Assembly (NCBI GenBank): GCA_023055425.1
Contig: JALGPY010000003.1
Location: 18,349,001 to 18,413,000, forward strand
Origin: Linanthus parryae
Taxonomy: Eukaryota > Streptophyta > Magnoliopsida > Ericales > Polemoniaceae
Direction: 5' to 3'
Length of the DNA: 64,000 nucleotides
Below the pieces are notes generated by a model. The model ran no database searches. It was not told where the DNA came from and saw only the letters and a list, made by a program, of their open reading frames with translations. Shown here in pieces: positions 1 to 12,010 of this stretch (the first letter of the stretch is position 1; the number at the start of each line of letters is the position of its first letter). Both the position numbers and the translations under genes were made by a program.

Positions 1-1949
1 TTCTCCGAGTAATGCCACCGAAATGAGTCCACAGTGGGGGTTAAGGGGATATTGACCTTGGCAATGTCAGTTAGATCCACCCCAAACCCCGTTGCTTTCA
101 ACCTTTCCTCATCCCATGTTCTATCCTGGTTTATGAAATCGGCCACCACCATGTTTTCAGCTTCTGTCAATTTCGCTATGGTACGGAAAGAAGGCTCTCT
201 TTTGAGCCAAGGGTCTCGAGTAAACAAGATGCTCCTGCCTTCTCCTAATTTCCATCTCATACCGCTTCTTATAAGGTCCGCCGTCAAAAAAATCGATCTC
301 CAAACAATTTTTCTGCATTGGATCAAATAGTGAATTAACACTAACAAAATATTTGTGCTTAAACACTCTACTAACCAGGGTGTCTGAAGTAATTATCCTC
401 CAAAGTTGCTTTGCGAGCAGAGCTTTATTGAAATCTTCTAAGTTCTTGAAACCTATTCCTCCCTCATCTTTTGGTTTCTGGAGCTTTTCCCAGGCTATCC
501 AATTGCCCCTTCTTTGATCTATATGTTTTCCCCAGAAAAATTGATAAGAGAGCCTTTCAAGCTTGTGACAAAGAGTAGATATTAAAAAGCATCTCATTGT
601 ATAAACTGGCATAGATTGCGTGGCCGCTTTGATAAGAACTTCCCTCCCCGCATAAGAGAGATTTTGTTTCCATCCCTTCAACTTAGTCGCCACTTTCTCA
701 GGTAAGTAGCTGATCTAGTAATTCTGCTCTTACCAATTGAGGTTGGAAGACCAAGGTATCTCTCGTGACTATGAGATTCCTCCATGCCAAGATGGTTACA
801 TAAGGCAGCTCTGTCCTGGACTGGGACGTTGAAGGAGAATACCACTGAGGATTTCTCCAGGTTTAATTTTTGACCCGACGCTCGTTCATACTGTTCAAGA
901 AGCAAGCGAACGAAGTCGGTTTCTTCTGGAACCGCTTTTAAGAAGATCATACTATCATCCGTGAAGAATAAATGAGAAACATTTGGGCCCCCTGGAGGCT
1001 GCAACCCCAGTAAGTCTGCCCTCTGATACTGCACTGGACAAAGCACGAGATAAGGATTCACAAACAAAAAGGAACAAGTAGGGAGAAAGAGGGCACCCTT
1101 GTCGGAGTCCGCGTTGGGGAGAGAACCCCCCTCTTGTTTCGCCATGCACAGAGAAGACAAAGGAAGACGTAGAGATACACTCGTGTATCAGATCGGTCCA
1201 CTTATGACTAAACCCCATTCTGGACAATGTAGCTTCAAGAAAACACCATTCCACCATGTCGTAGGCTTTGGCCATGTCAAGTTTAATAGCCATATAACCT
1301 GCTTTACCCTTCTTGCGAGTACGCATAGAGTGCAGCATCTCAAACGCAACTAAAATGTTGTCGGTAATCAAACCGCCAGGCACAAAAGCACTTTGAAATT
1401 CAGAGATGCAGCAACTTAGAACTTCCTTCAACCGGTTAGCTATAGATTTCGTAACCAGTTTATAGACAACAGAACATAAACTGATAGGGCGTAAGTCGTT
1501 GGGACTTCGTACCTGCTTGACCTTTGGGATGAGGGCTAGTACAGTATCGTTGAAACCTGCTAAGCTCGCCCTGTTGTTGAGCACATCGAGGCATGTATTA
1601 GTGACTTCCGGGCCAATCAGATCCCAGTTTTCTTGAAAAAAGAGGGTCGGGAAGCCATCCGGACCTGGGCTTTTAGTCGGCCCCATATGGCCGAGCACGG
1701 TTGAGATTCGTGGGTGAAAGGCCTATCTAGAGCAGCCCCTTGAGCTGTTGTGATCGTCGGCTGTAGAAACCTTAGCATAGGTTCCATATCGTCCACAGAC
1801 GGTGCCTGCAAAGTGAATATGTTGCTGAAGTGGCCGTCCAAGATGTTAACTATCTCATCTGAAGAAGTTCTCCAAACACCCCCTGAATCAAAGAGCCCAC
1901 CAATATGATTGCGAGCTTTCCGAAGAGACGCTTTCCTATGAAAGAACAC
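1..1949 (-). pseudogene. LINE ORF2 reverse transcriptase, frameshifted
   Basis: The RT domain of LINE-A in several frames. Seen in order: the KSPGPDGF fingers motif, LIPK and LRPISL, the QSAFVPGG motif, LDMAKAYD (first catalytic Asp), GLRQGCPLSPYLF, and FTDDS at 951-965 (the catalytic YxDD-type box, both Asp intact). Frame changes fall near 1706-1708 (one base missing), 988-995 (a C-run), about 700 and about 260-290. The last 260 bases read GDPW-type zinc-knuckle linker sequence (here RDPW) open to the window edge. It is a pseudogene; the LINE assignment is secure. Confidence 0.9.
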
Positions 1950-1973
1950 TGTATTGCGATCTCCTTCTTTTAA

Positions 1974-3008
1974 CTAGAGAACTCGAGAACGTTGCAGCCA
2001 CATAGTCTCCTCGTTAGCTAGGAGGAGATTGAGCTCCTTTTTCAGACGGTCAATATCAGGGTAGACATCATCGATATTTGGAAGACCTTGAAGGCCCACG
2101 ATCTTTCGGGGAATAGCAGTAATTTTCCTCTTCACATGACCAAACACGTTCCTATCCCATTGCTTTAGCCTTTTACCCGTCACTTCGAGCTTCTGACTCA
2201 ACCCCACACCTTGGAGCTCAGACAAACTGCTTTGAATAAAGGGTTTGCACTCATCATGAGATAACCACATGGACTTAAAGTGGAACCGTGTGGTCTTTGT
2301 TCGAAGGGGAATCCACACAAGCTCAATCGGAGAATGGTCCGAAACCGCTGCAACAAAATGAGTAACTGGGGCGTTCCCGAATAGATCCATCCACGCCGGG
2401 TTGACTACTACTCTGTCTAACCGCTCTCTGATTCTTGTGCCATTCCTTGGATTGCTGATCCACGTGAATTTATTGCCACTGAAACCCAAGTCAAACAACT
2501 CGTTGGATGATAAAGCGTTTATGAAATCCTCCATGAGTCGTGTGTCAGCTGGGCGGCCGCCCTGTTTCTCATCAGCCGAAACAAAGGCATCAAAGTCTCC
2601 CATTACGCACCAAAGGATACCGTTAGGGTTGCGGAGTCTTCCTAACGATTCCCAATAAATTTTCCGCTGATTACTCTCCGGATCACCATAAAATCCCGTA
2701 AGCTGCCGCTGAGATTGTAAACCGTGATCATAGATTAAACAATTAATGAAAAATCTGGAACGATATATTAGAGTTACCTCCAAACTATCATGCCAGAGAA
2801 GGGCCGAACCACCACTGCGACCATTTGAATCAACACAAATACTGTTAGAGAAGCCTAAACGAGTCCGAACATGTAGGAATTCCTCCTCATTCAGGCGCGT
2901 CTCCATCAAGAAGACAAGTTTGGGTGACTTTCCTCGGATGAGGTTATGGAGCCCAAGAACATTACGGAGGTTCCCAAGCCCCCGTATGTTCCAGCTAATC
3001 GCATTCAT
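1974..3008 (-). pseudogene. LINE ORF2 endonuclease domain
   Basis: The N-terminal part of LINE ORF2, an exonuclease-endonuclease-phosphatase fold that nicks target DNA to prime reverse transcription. Visible landmarks are the opening SWNIRGLG, the METRL metal-site Glu region, GDFDAF (usually GDFN) and the C-terminal SDHSPI motif. The 344 codons from ATG 3008 end at a TAG (1974-1976) exactly where the family has Trp in the conserved LKEGDRN linker; the same frame continues open beyond it, so this is a TGG-to-TAG nonsense change, not the true end of the protein. Confidence 0.9.
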
Positions 3009-3190
3009 TACGATTGGCGGGGTTGCGCCGCAACCTCAGCCATTGAAACATTTGGAGTTTGTTGGGCACTCATCTCCCTGTTGATTTCTTCCTCTGTTGC
3101 CATTGCAACGGTGAGACCTCCTACTCTATCTTTGAATGGCTTGTTAAAGGTAATTGTTTGACTTAAAAATATTATTTTGATAAATGTTCC

Positions 3191-5271
3191 TTATGCTTTT
3201 TGTATAGTGTCATAGGGGAGCTGCAATTCACTAATAAAGCGACATCAGTCGTACTCATGTATTTTTAATTTGCACAAGGAACACCAACGTCCGAAATATA
3301 TTTGGTAACTTAAAAATCACTCCAATAGAGAGATGAGGGACTACAGTAAAGATCTGGTGACAATGCTAAGGAAAGTATGCGATGTTACATTTTTAGTTTT
3401 ACAGTTCAGCTAGGAATACATTTAACTAACCAAGATAATGCATTATCAAACTTTTACTCTATTTCTTTTTATCCGGACTTATACCTCGTACTAGGTGGTA
3501 TAAAATTTGTTGACAAGAAACTTCACCAGCATAAAGAAGATAAGTTATGTTCTCCCTTATCTGGTACCCAAACACCCGATACAGAGCCGACCTTAATGGT
3601 AAGCCACTCATGTTGTTGCTTAGGGCCCCAAAATTTTAGAGGACACCATTGTTTCAAAATACATTGTATTTTTAGTTATTAGTACAATTAAGATTATAAA
3701 TATGTTAATACTGATATAAATAAAAAAAATGGGCAGTCATCATCTTCCCTTTTCCATTCAAAATTTCCTAAACTTTAGCCATTGGTGATCATAATCCTTA
3801 TCTCAGCCTTCTGTCTCGCCAAAATTTTCTCCTCAAAGTTATCAAAATCGGTTTAATAGAATATTCTACAGTAATTACCATTATAACTGGCAACGTTGCA
3901 ATGATACTAGTGTTAAGTGCAAGAGGAGATGGCAATTAACACTAGTAACTGAAAAATAGGAAGTCATCATCTTTAAATCAACGTTCTTCGGAAAAAAAAT
4001 CTCTAAAAAAGGTTCTTCATTTCTAAAAAAGGTTATTCAAATCAAATTGAAGAATTACTAACTGAGTTCGACATGATTTAAATTTGTCGACCGCAAATCA
4101 AAATTAATGTGTTTCGTTTGTCCTCCAAAATATACTTTTTTGTTTTAGAAATAGCTCCAAATATACTATGTACTCCCATAAGATAACTATTCAAAACTCT
4201 CAAAATTTAAATCTCTTCAATACTTCAAATAATAGTCCGAAACTCCGAATAAAAAAAATAGCAGGCTTGACCAATTTCTTCTTTTTTTAGAAGTCTTGAC
4301 CAATTTCATGATATATGTAAAAGTTGGTTATTTTCATATACGATGCGATAGCGGCGAAAATGTCAAAATTATGTTCGAAATTCACTAGATATAAGCTAGA
4401 TTGGTAATTATGTAGTATCCTTGGTAAATAAAATTTTTTTACCTCTGACACATTATTTGTGGTTTTGGATTTCAGTTCTGCAAAGAGGCAATAATATCCA
4501 CTTGTTTCATGATGTTCATGTATATTTTGATGTGTTTAATTGAAAACAAAAATGTCAACATAAAAAACATTGATCATGTTGATTGAGCTGTTACATAATT
4601 CTTGGTTTTGGAGGTTTATATTCATACATAAAGGGCCTCAAGTTTTTTGTTTGCTGAGAGCATCCGAAAAGCTCGGGCCGGCCCTGACCCGATAAAAAGG
4701 GCGAAAACATAACTTATCTTATCCCCCTTATCCGCTATCCATAATTTTACTCAATCAACTATCAAGTAATTGAGTTAAATTTACTAATCAACTAAAATTG
4801 ACTAATTATCAGCTGGTTAGTAAGTTTAAACATCATGCCAATACAACAACTACGAATAAACTCACTATATTGCAGATTAATGTAAATGTCATTTTTACAT
4901 TAATCCTTCACCATATCCTACTTCACTCAAACATCATAAAATAGAATTGAATATCTTTATCCCCCAATAATTATAGCATATATCATATTTCATCATGTCA
5001 CACTGTTCTATATCCCCTACCCAAAAGGACACCTAAACGTCGCAATTGATCAATTGCCTAAAGTCCTGATACGGATCAAGAACAAGTTGTGCACTCCAGG
5101 AGACAATATCACAAGGTTGTGGGACCAAATCACGTGGATCAACTGGTGGCTTAAATCCTTTTAGTTCTGGAATTAGCAATTTATAAGTAGGAGTAGGTTC
5201 TAGTACAATATAAGTGGTGTCTCCTCAGCACTTCATTGAGAGTGTGTTTTTTTTTTTTTTTAGAACATAAC
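3191..5271. other. AT-rich intergenic DNA
   Basis: No coding region can be supported. Short open frames have no recognisable domains. The block holds one micro-insertion (4266-4307) and, near 4680-5040, TATCC-rich sequence ending in CCCTACCCAAAAGGACACC before TAA. This resembles the end of a Tourist-like element, but I cannot find its partner end. Confidence 0.6.
4266..4307. repeat. Micro-insertion with 13-bp direct repeats
   Basis: CTTGACCAATTTC occurs at 4266-4278 and 4295-4307, flanking a 16-bp T-rich filler (4279-4294). This is one of nine similar small structures in the window. Confidence 0.75.
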
Positions 5272-5469
5272 GGCCCTGTTTGGATATCATGGTTTGGTTA
5301 ACCTCTAAAAAAAGTTAACAGAACTTTAACCCAAAATTTGTAGGACCCACATTCCACTCATTTTTCTACTCACATAAAAGTCAAAACCTCAAAACCAAAA
5401 CTATCAAATCCAGACATCCCCCTGGTTTGGTTAACCAAACAAGCCCAACCATGTTATCTAAACAGGGCC
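5272..5469. mobile_element. Tourist-like MITE (198 bp)
   Basis: Terminal inverted repeats GGCCCTGTTTGGATA and TATCTAAACAGGGCC bound the element, and AAC is repeated on both sides (5269-5271 and 5470-5472). A GGCCYTGTTTGG end with a 3-bp TSD is typical of PIF/Harbinger-derived Tourist MITEs, although AAC departs from the usual TWA. It has no coding capacity. Confidence 0.75.
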
Positions 5470-5472
5470 AAC

Positions 5473-5990
5473 ATAGTGGTAGGGCGGTAAGTAGTAGTAG
5501 TATTTTTCTCTGAATTTAATGTAGTACTAGTATACCATGAAGCATGGTCGATATTTTCACGAGTATGCAAATATGTGTCGCTTTGGCATGCTTGTGAAGA
5601 CATGATTTTTTCAAACAGATTGTGAAAATTTATCTTGCACGTTAAATAAGGAACTTGTTAAATATGGGTTTTTTTTTAAATATGATCCATTGAGCACTAA
5701 TTACTCATTGTGCAGATGTGTTAATTTCTATCATGTGAATACATTCAAAGAAAAATAAAATGATAAATCTACGTATCCTTAAAATGGGGGGGGGGGGGGG
5801 GGGGAGGAGAAAGTGATGAATCCCCTATATTTGACAAGAACGACATGAAATGTAACCATTTATTTGGCTGGTGAGAAATGATACTCTTTTTCAGGTTTGC
5901 TCTTTTGTGGTGATTGTTACATTCTCAAAAATGATTTGAATGAGAAATGCATGAAAGAGAGATCACAAGATTCTAAAAAACAAATAATTA
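5473..5990. other. Intergenic DNA with a G19 tract
   Basis: No gene is seen. An unbroken run of 19 G lies at 5786-5804 on the plus strand, strikingly G-rich within AT-rich DNA. Confidence 0.7.
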
Positions 5991-6243
5991 TTCTGTCTCA
6001 CCTCTTCCTTTCCATATTGACTTTTTGATTTGTATCTGAGTCACTTTGACTGCGTGATTTTGATAGCAAAATGATACGATTTTTTTATAATTTTTCGCCG
6101 TGTTGTAGACCAACATTTACTCTACAACACCATGAAAAAATTATTCAAAAATTGCATAATTTTACTATCCAAATCACTGAGTTAAAGTGACTAAGTGAAT
6201 AGTGGTGAAAGTCAAAATGAGGAGAAGATGTGAGACAGAGTGG
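5991..6243 (-). mobile_element. Stowaway-like MITE, family S copy 1
   Basis: A 253-bp hairpin-forming element with TA on both sides. Its right end GAGACAGAGTGG inverts the left end. The core carries the family motifs GCTATCCAAATCAC and GTTGTAGA. The arm with the GTATCTGAGTCAC variant is on the left, so it lies opposite to copies 2, 4, 5 and 6. No transposase is present. Confidence 0.85.
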
Positions 6244-6602
6244 TAGGTGAGAAATTAAATGGAAAAAACCAACAAGATATCTGACCTGTTTATAGTATAG
6301 AACGGATCCATCCAACAAAGAGGGACCTTCATTGGTCCATCTTTGGAATCAAAAGCTCATTCAAGTAAACATTGTGGACGATTCTTATTTATTTATTTAT
6401 TTGGAGAATCGGACTATTCTTATTCATGGTGTCGTAAAATAGATCATCACCTAGTCCCAAATATAATTTGATGTCAATAAGAGTTTTCTTCTTCTAGTTT
6501 CTCTCTTTTCTACAAGAAAGAGAAAGCTAAATTCCAGGTTGAATAAAATAATTATTATACTAGGTGAATCTTGTTATAGCTGGCATTTCGTTTACTAAAC
6601 AT

Positions 6603-6642
6603 ACATGTGATAGTTTTTCAAAAAAAAAAAAAACATGTGATA
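6603..6642. repeat. Micro-insertion with 10-bp direct repeats
   Basis: ACATGTGATA at 6603-6612 and 6633-6642 flanks a 20-bp filler made of a short T run, one C and 13 A. Confidence 0.75.
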
Positions 6643-7124
6643 ACCTAGCTCCTTCATGTATTACAAATGGTATGATGGAATCGGCATATAAATGAACTGT
6701 TCATAAAACTTGGCAGGCGTGCTGCGTGCATCTTATTCTTTGACAACTTTAAGTATGATGCTAAAAGTATAGGGTGTTAAGTGAGACTTTTAAACCAATT
6801 GGTACCATACATCACAAGAGATTATGAAGTGCAACGCGCTTAAAGACAAATTAACGGGCAAGAGATTATCTATCGTTAAAAGATAAATGCTACACATTTT
6901 ATTAGGTACCCATGTCAATGTCCATGTTCATCTTCATCTGCAAACATGTGAACATAAAACATGCTTCAGTACCGTGTTCATCTACAAATACGTGAACATA
7001 AAACAAGTTAGCTTCATAATAATACTATGTCCATCTACAAATATGTGAACATAAAACAGGTTTCAATGATCGAGTATGTTCATTGTCTATATGTGAACAG
7101 AAAATAAGTTTTGGAAACAGTATA

Positions 7125-7381
7125 CCACTCAGTCCCAGCTCTTTCCCACCAATTTGACTTTTACCACTATTCATTGGGTCACTTTGACTCGGTGATTTGG
7201 ATAGCAAAGTAATGTAATTTTTTCATAATTTTTTCATGGTGCTGTAGAGTATAAGTTGTTCTATAACACGGTGAAAAAATTATCGAAAATAACATCATTT
7301 TGCTATCAAAATCATCCGGCCAAAATGACCCATATACGAGTCAAATATTCAGTATGATGGGCAAGAGCTAGAACTAAGTGG
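7125..7381 (+). mobile_element. Stowaway-like MITE, family S copy 2
   Basis: A 257-bp element bounded by TA dinucleotides (7123-7124, 7382-7383). Its ends read CCACTCAGTCCC and AACTAAGTGG. The arm with CACTATTCATTGGGTCAC is on the left, which defines plus orientation for this family. Confidence 0.85.
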
Positions 7382-7383
7382 TA

Positions 7384-7687
7384 TGTGAACAAAAACAAGC
7401 TTCAAGACGCTGACTCAAAACTTTTACTCCACGGCCTACCTATACACGTTAAACCACTAACTTATGACAGCCTCCGGAGTAATTATAGGCGGGAGACAAC
7501 ACCTGATAGTAGGACCCTTAAATTGTGCGTCCAACAACTTTGAACCTAGGGCTCCAAATCTTCAGTTCAATTACTTTATTGTTCACCTGATAATAGTACC
7601 ATTTACAAAATCTCGACAATGTATCAAGCGCGTATTCACAAAACACAGGGAAAATTCTCCTCAAAAAAAAAAAAAAAAAGGGAAAAT
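7384..7687. other. Intergenic DNA with a micro-insertion
   Basis: No gene is seen. A 9-bp direct repeat AGGGAAAAT (7647-7655 and 7679-7687) flanks a 23-bp filler ending in 16 A. The longer phrase ATTCACARAACACAGGG also recurs near 7634 and 7741. Confidence 0.6.
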
Positions 7688-7805
7688 GGGCAAAGACACT
7701 TTCACCCCATCTAGTTTGATTGAATGACACTTTCACCCCATATTCACAGAACACAGGGAAAACTTACACTCCATATTCTGACACCGCTAGTTTGGAGTTG
7801 GGATA

Positions 7806-8253
7806 TGTCATTTACTACAACCTTATGGGGTTAGTTGTAATAAAACATAAACTTAAAGGGTTAGTAGCAAAGGCTCAAACCCTAGGGGTTTATGTGTAAA
7901 CTTAGGAGAACTTTTGCCTATATAAGGAGACAGCCTCCTACAAATTAAGGTGTGCCAATAAGTGAATATAACACAGTAAAGTTATTCTGTCCACATTCAT
8001 TCTCAAGTTGTAGAGAACCCTAGTCTCTCTCCAACTTCATCCAAGAAGGTGGTTTATGGGGTGAATCAAAGTGTTATTCTTCGTGATTAGCACTAAGACC
8101 GGTGGGATCAAGATTAAGGTGAAGGCACGTGGAAACAAGCAACAACAAGATCAATCCGCTGCGCTAGGAGCTAAGGAAGAAAAGGTACACATGAATATTA
8201 CACTTTAATTCATGTTGTATATCCATGTATGATTAGATCTTTTCTGCCTTACA
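7806..8253 (+). repeat. Copia 5' LTR (about 448 bp)
   Basis: The LTR starts TGTCATTTACTACAACC and ends TTACA immediately before the primer-binding site. It includes a TATA box within TGCCTATATAAGGAG (about 7915-7929), followed by a leader starting near CAGCCTCCTAC. The 5' boundary is inferred; the 3' boundary is fixed by the primer-binding site. Confidence 0.65.
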
Positions 8254-8254
8254 T

Positions 8255-8266
8255 TGGTATCAGAGC
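8255..8266 (+). promoter_or_regulatory. Copia primer-binding site (tRNA-Met type)
   Basis: TGGTATCAGAGC is the sequence complementary to the 3' end of initiator tRNA-Met that most plant copia elements use to prime minus-strand DNA synthesis. It lies one base after the LTR terminus. Confidence 0.9.
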
Positions 8267-8589
8267 CCTAGGCTTGTTTTTCGGTTCTCGTAGTTTGAAC
8301 CCGAAACTAGAACACAGTAAAAAATTGAGTTTTTTATTTTCAGAATCTGTAGGCAAGACCTATATGGTTGGATAGAGTTTTTCACGAGGATTCTAGAAAT
8401 ATAATTTTATAATTTTTCGATTAACGATGAAAAAGATATGCCCCTTTAAAGTTTCGAAACTCTATTAATCTGGAATGTTAGATCCAATCAGTAGAACGTG
8501 TTTTTCAAAAACTTGTTAAAATTTTTTTTGAACACATATCGGGATCAGGACGAAAAGACGATCCCAGAAATATTAATTTCGTCTAGAAC

Positions 8590-8880
8590 GGAGCACGGGA
8601 AGGCGGCGCGTGGGCTTCACGCGCCACCGACGCCGCCTCCAAGTGCGGCCACGCGCCGCACGCGCCAAAGGGCCGGCGGCAGACTGCTAACGTGGCTAGG
8701 GCTGACGTGGCGGATGGCATGGCGGATGACGTGGTGTGCAATATGTCGGTTAAAATGGCAAATGACATGGCGTGGTGACGTGGCAGCTGACGTGGCACAT
8801 GGTCGACGTCGGCGCGTGGAGGAGGGGGACGGGCCCATGCGAGGCGGCGCCTGAAGGCACGTGCGGCCTCCTCCCGCCGT
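8590..8880 (+). other. GC-rich island with GACGTGGC repeats in the copia leader
   Basis: A sharply GC-rich block inside AT-rich DNA. At least five ACGTGG words (for example GCTGACGTGGCGG, GATGACGTGGTG, GGTGACGTGGCAG, GCTGACGTGGCAC) occur between about 8685 and 8805. ACGTGGC is the core bound by plant bZIP/ABRE-binding factors. Open frames here are by-products of base composition and show no domain. Confidence 0.6.
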
Positions 8881-11012
8881 CATTTTTTCGTCCGGTTTTT
8901 TCCAAGGTACTCCAATTGAATTTTCTATTTTTTGGATATTTTTCCATACTTTTTGGAGCGACGGAAAATTTTATTAATTTCCAGATTAATTAATTAGTGT
9001 TTAGCACTCTTGCCGAGGCAGTTTGACGACCTTAAACACACTGTTTTGAGCCCAAATTTTTTCTGGAGACTTAGGTATTTTTTCCCTACTGTCTACCATA
9101 GGTGGTGAGACCTTAGGAGGTTTGGAGAAATATTTCATTACTTATGGTGATTAGATTATTGCTTATTAATTTCCAGTAATTAGTATTTAATTCTGGAAAT
9201 TTCTAGAAAATTTCAGTATGTTTATTTTTATTATTATACATGATGTTGTGGGTTTAATGGATGTGTTTGATGCATGGATGTGGCATAGATATTTTATATT
9301 TTTGTTTTGGTTTTGTTTTTGAATATGTAATCGAAATACGGTATGCGTGTCGTGCCTCTCTATACACTCTATTGTCTTCTTCTCTCATCCAATCACCTCT
9401 ATGAGGTTACTTCTTATTATAAATAAGATAGTTAGTAGATATTGAAGATAGAAGTTTCAAGAGAGGTGGCAAAACCAAAAGCTATGGCGCAAGGTGCATT
9501 GAGCATATAGATGGTCTAAGGAGACTCAAGCTTGGAGTCCTCAAGTTAGGCGAGATAGCATGAGATGGAGTTCAAGACTTTCTCAAGAAGTATTCCCAAT
9601 AGTGGAAGTGCACCTTAGGGGCCACATCCATTGCATATTTATTTATGCTTGTGTTTGTTTTATGTTATAAAATGTGTGTGGTTGGATATAATGGTATAAC
9701 CTCACATGCTAAATAACTAAAACAAAGGTAGCTCACATTAGAAGACATGATTAAAAAGTAATAGGAAATCATAAGTGACGATATTTGATTACTAGAATTA
9801 CTACTAGGTTTTGGTGGAGTCCTTATGAGGAACTATTAAATTTTAATCGAGTGTCTAAATGTTAGCTAAGAAAATGCTAGTAATTAACTTCCACAATGTC
9901 TCAATCAATCGTGTCGAAATCGAACCTGTAAAGGCTAAATGGTGACAACAACGACATAATGAGTCGTCATACTATGTAACCATCTGTTGGACATAGGTTG
10001 TCAGCCACCTACAAACATGGTCGAACCTGTGATGAACAAGTTATCACAGCATCACATAGACATTCTCTTAAGGCTCACCAATAGTGGGAGGAGCAGTCAA
10101 GATAATGTCGTAGAGCATGATATGAAAATGTGGGGAAATAACCTCATCAGCAAGTTCATGACCACTTTAAATTGTAGGATTGGCCAAAGAAGAATCTTGC
10201 ATCCATCTTGGCCATCTGCGTACATAAATTGTGAGTAGTGACTCATAATAATCCTGCCTTAACTACGAGTTATGGCTCATGTCATAATATTGAGCACTCG
10301 ACTTCAACGTCTGAGATTGATGCAATTTATGATCAGAAAGTTAAAGGTTGTCAGGTACAAGCTATCCGATTTGCAATTTGTTTAAATCTCTGCCACGTTT
10401 CCTGAAACGTAATATGACACACTTTGTAAGAGTCAAGATGTTTGGATAAGACCAAAACATCACTCTGTTCTAGGATCTAAGCAAAATGAGTTTTGCTAAA
10501 GAATACTAGTCCGGCATACTTCGTATGTCTAAGCAATATATGATTGCTAAAGGCTGTTAGTGAAGTATGATCATACTTGGTGAAGTATGATAGACATATA
10601 TAGTCCCAAGCCCGGTATTAGGACCGCAAGGCAACATGTGGGGCAATAATAAGGAATTTAGGGGCAATATTGGTATAAAACAATAGCCCAAGACTAGCAA
10701 ACGCAAATAAGGAAAAAGAGGTTTTCCTAAGACCAGAGAAAAGGCCAGACCTAGCACTAACTTCTCGTCTAAGGATCCATATGATTATCTTTTAGGAGTA
10801 GCCACCAAATTTGTATTTGGTCACAGTTTGTAACTTTGGATATGGTTATGTTTGGTGTTTGCGTTCTTAAATTCTAGCACAATAGACGCCTCAGAATTCT
10901 TGGATGTCAAATTAAGAGTATGACTTAAGATTCTTATATGTGTCACGCTAGATTAAGACACGTGATGATAAGAAATGATGTTCAGGCTAGCTAGGGCATG
11001 CCTACTTGGATT

Positions 11013-12010
11013 ATGCCTAAGGTACCCTTACCTGTGTGTGATTCTTGCCTTACAGGAAAGGCAAAACGCAAACCATCCAGTAGAGCATTAAGGATTATTG
11101 AGTCTTTACTTATTATTCATTATGTTGTTATGATCCATTAAATGTTAGAGCTAAGACATGGTGCTTACTGTTCCATCACATCTGTAGATAATTGTACGTG
11201 TCTCAACTATGTGTGCTAGAGGTCACATAAGTCTGAAGTACCAGGGTGCTTTAGACAGTTGTCTACGAAAGGTAGACAACCATATGGACAAGATGATATG
11301 TCCTTGGCCAGAATGAGACTACGAATATCTATCTTAGCAAGAGCTATGTGTTGGAGAGAAATAGTAAGGCGGTTGGCTATTATCACGCCCCAGCAGGATG
11401 CTGTAGAGGATAAGAGGAATAGGTTACTGCAAGAGATGGTCTGATGTATGATAGAGCGTGCAGAGGAGACACCTTGCTAAACGGCTATCGACATACTCAA
11501 CCATAAGTCCACCAAGTTTGTAGCCACTACGCCATACGATATGTGGACCAAAAGGCTACCTGAATGAGGTAACCTTAGGCCATGGGGATCGGCAACTTAT
11601 GAGCTAACAAAATCTCAAGTCAGGAAGAGGTTCGTGGAGAAGTAAGTCTCTACGAAACAGAAGTTTCACTGGATGATACCCCATCCCTGAATGATCAACA
11701 GGAAATAGTTCCTACAGATCTTCAGGATAGTGGGAGTAACTTGCCTAGTAAACAGCCCACCATAGATTATGACTATGCGGAGGAACCCTCATTGCGTAGG
11801 AACGCTCTTTGGAGCATACCCCGTCGATGATTCGACATCGAAGGGGAGACATGATGGTCACCACGCAAGACGATGATGAACCTTGGATATAGTCTCAGGA
11901 TCTTTCATCACCTAACAAGAAGAAATCGGGAGTTGGACCCTAGATGGAAGAAACATATCTTCTTGTGCTATTCAGAGCACTCTAGGGGTTGTGTATTCAA
12001 AACGCAACAA
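11013..12010 (+). pseudogene. Copia pol remnants (pre-integrase and integrase)
   Basis: At 11013-11090 a frame reads the GAG-pre-integrase zinc motif, with VCDSCLTGKAKRKP. At 11524-11566 there is TTPYDMWTKRLPE, the conserved integrase C-terminal region (family form TPYEMWTGRKP), and at about 11968-12000 YSEHSRGCVF. Frames change between motifs and stops interrupt all of them. Segments about 11695-11770 and 12150-12230 look like diverged copies of one stretch (GGATCCT and CAGTGGGAGT words), so the region is also internally rearranged. Confidence 0.7.

Larger units (their letters stand above)
1..3190 (-). mobile_element. Decayed L1-type LINE (LINE-A), 3' part beyond window edge
   Basis: A non-LTR retrotransposon read right to left: an open tail of 60 codons (3190-3008), an apurinic endonuclease, a reverse transcriptase and the start of the zinc-knuckle region, which stays open to base 1. 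The tail stop and the endonuclease ATG share one base (TAATG at 3010-3006), as at an ORF1/ORF2 junction. An in-frame stop at 3191-3193 and the lack of any recognisable ORF1 domain upstream suggest 5' truncation near 3190. RNase H and the poly(A) end must lie outside the window. One nonsense codon and at least four frameshifts make it inactive. Confidence 0.9.

Noticed and set aside
8498..8993. Several overlapping frames in the GC-rich copia leader
   Set aside because: Long only because of high GC; no motif and mutually overlapping on both strands.
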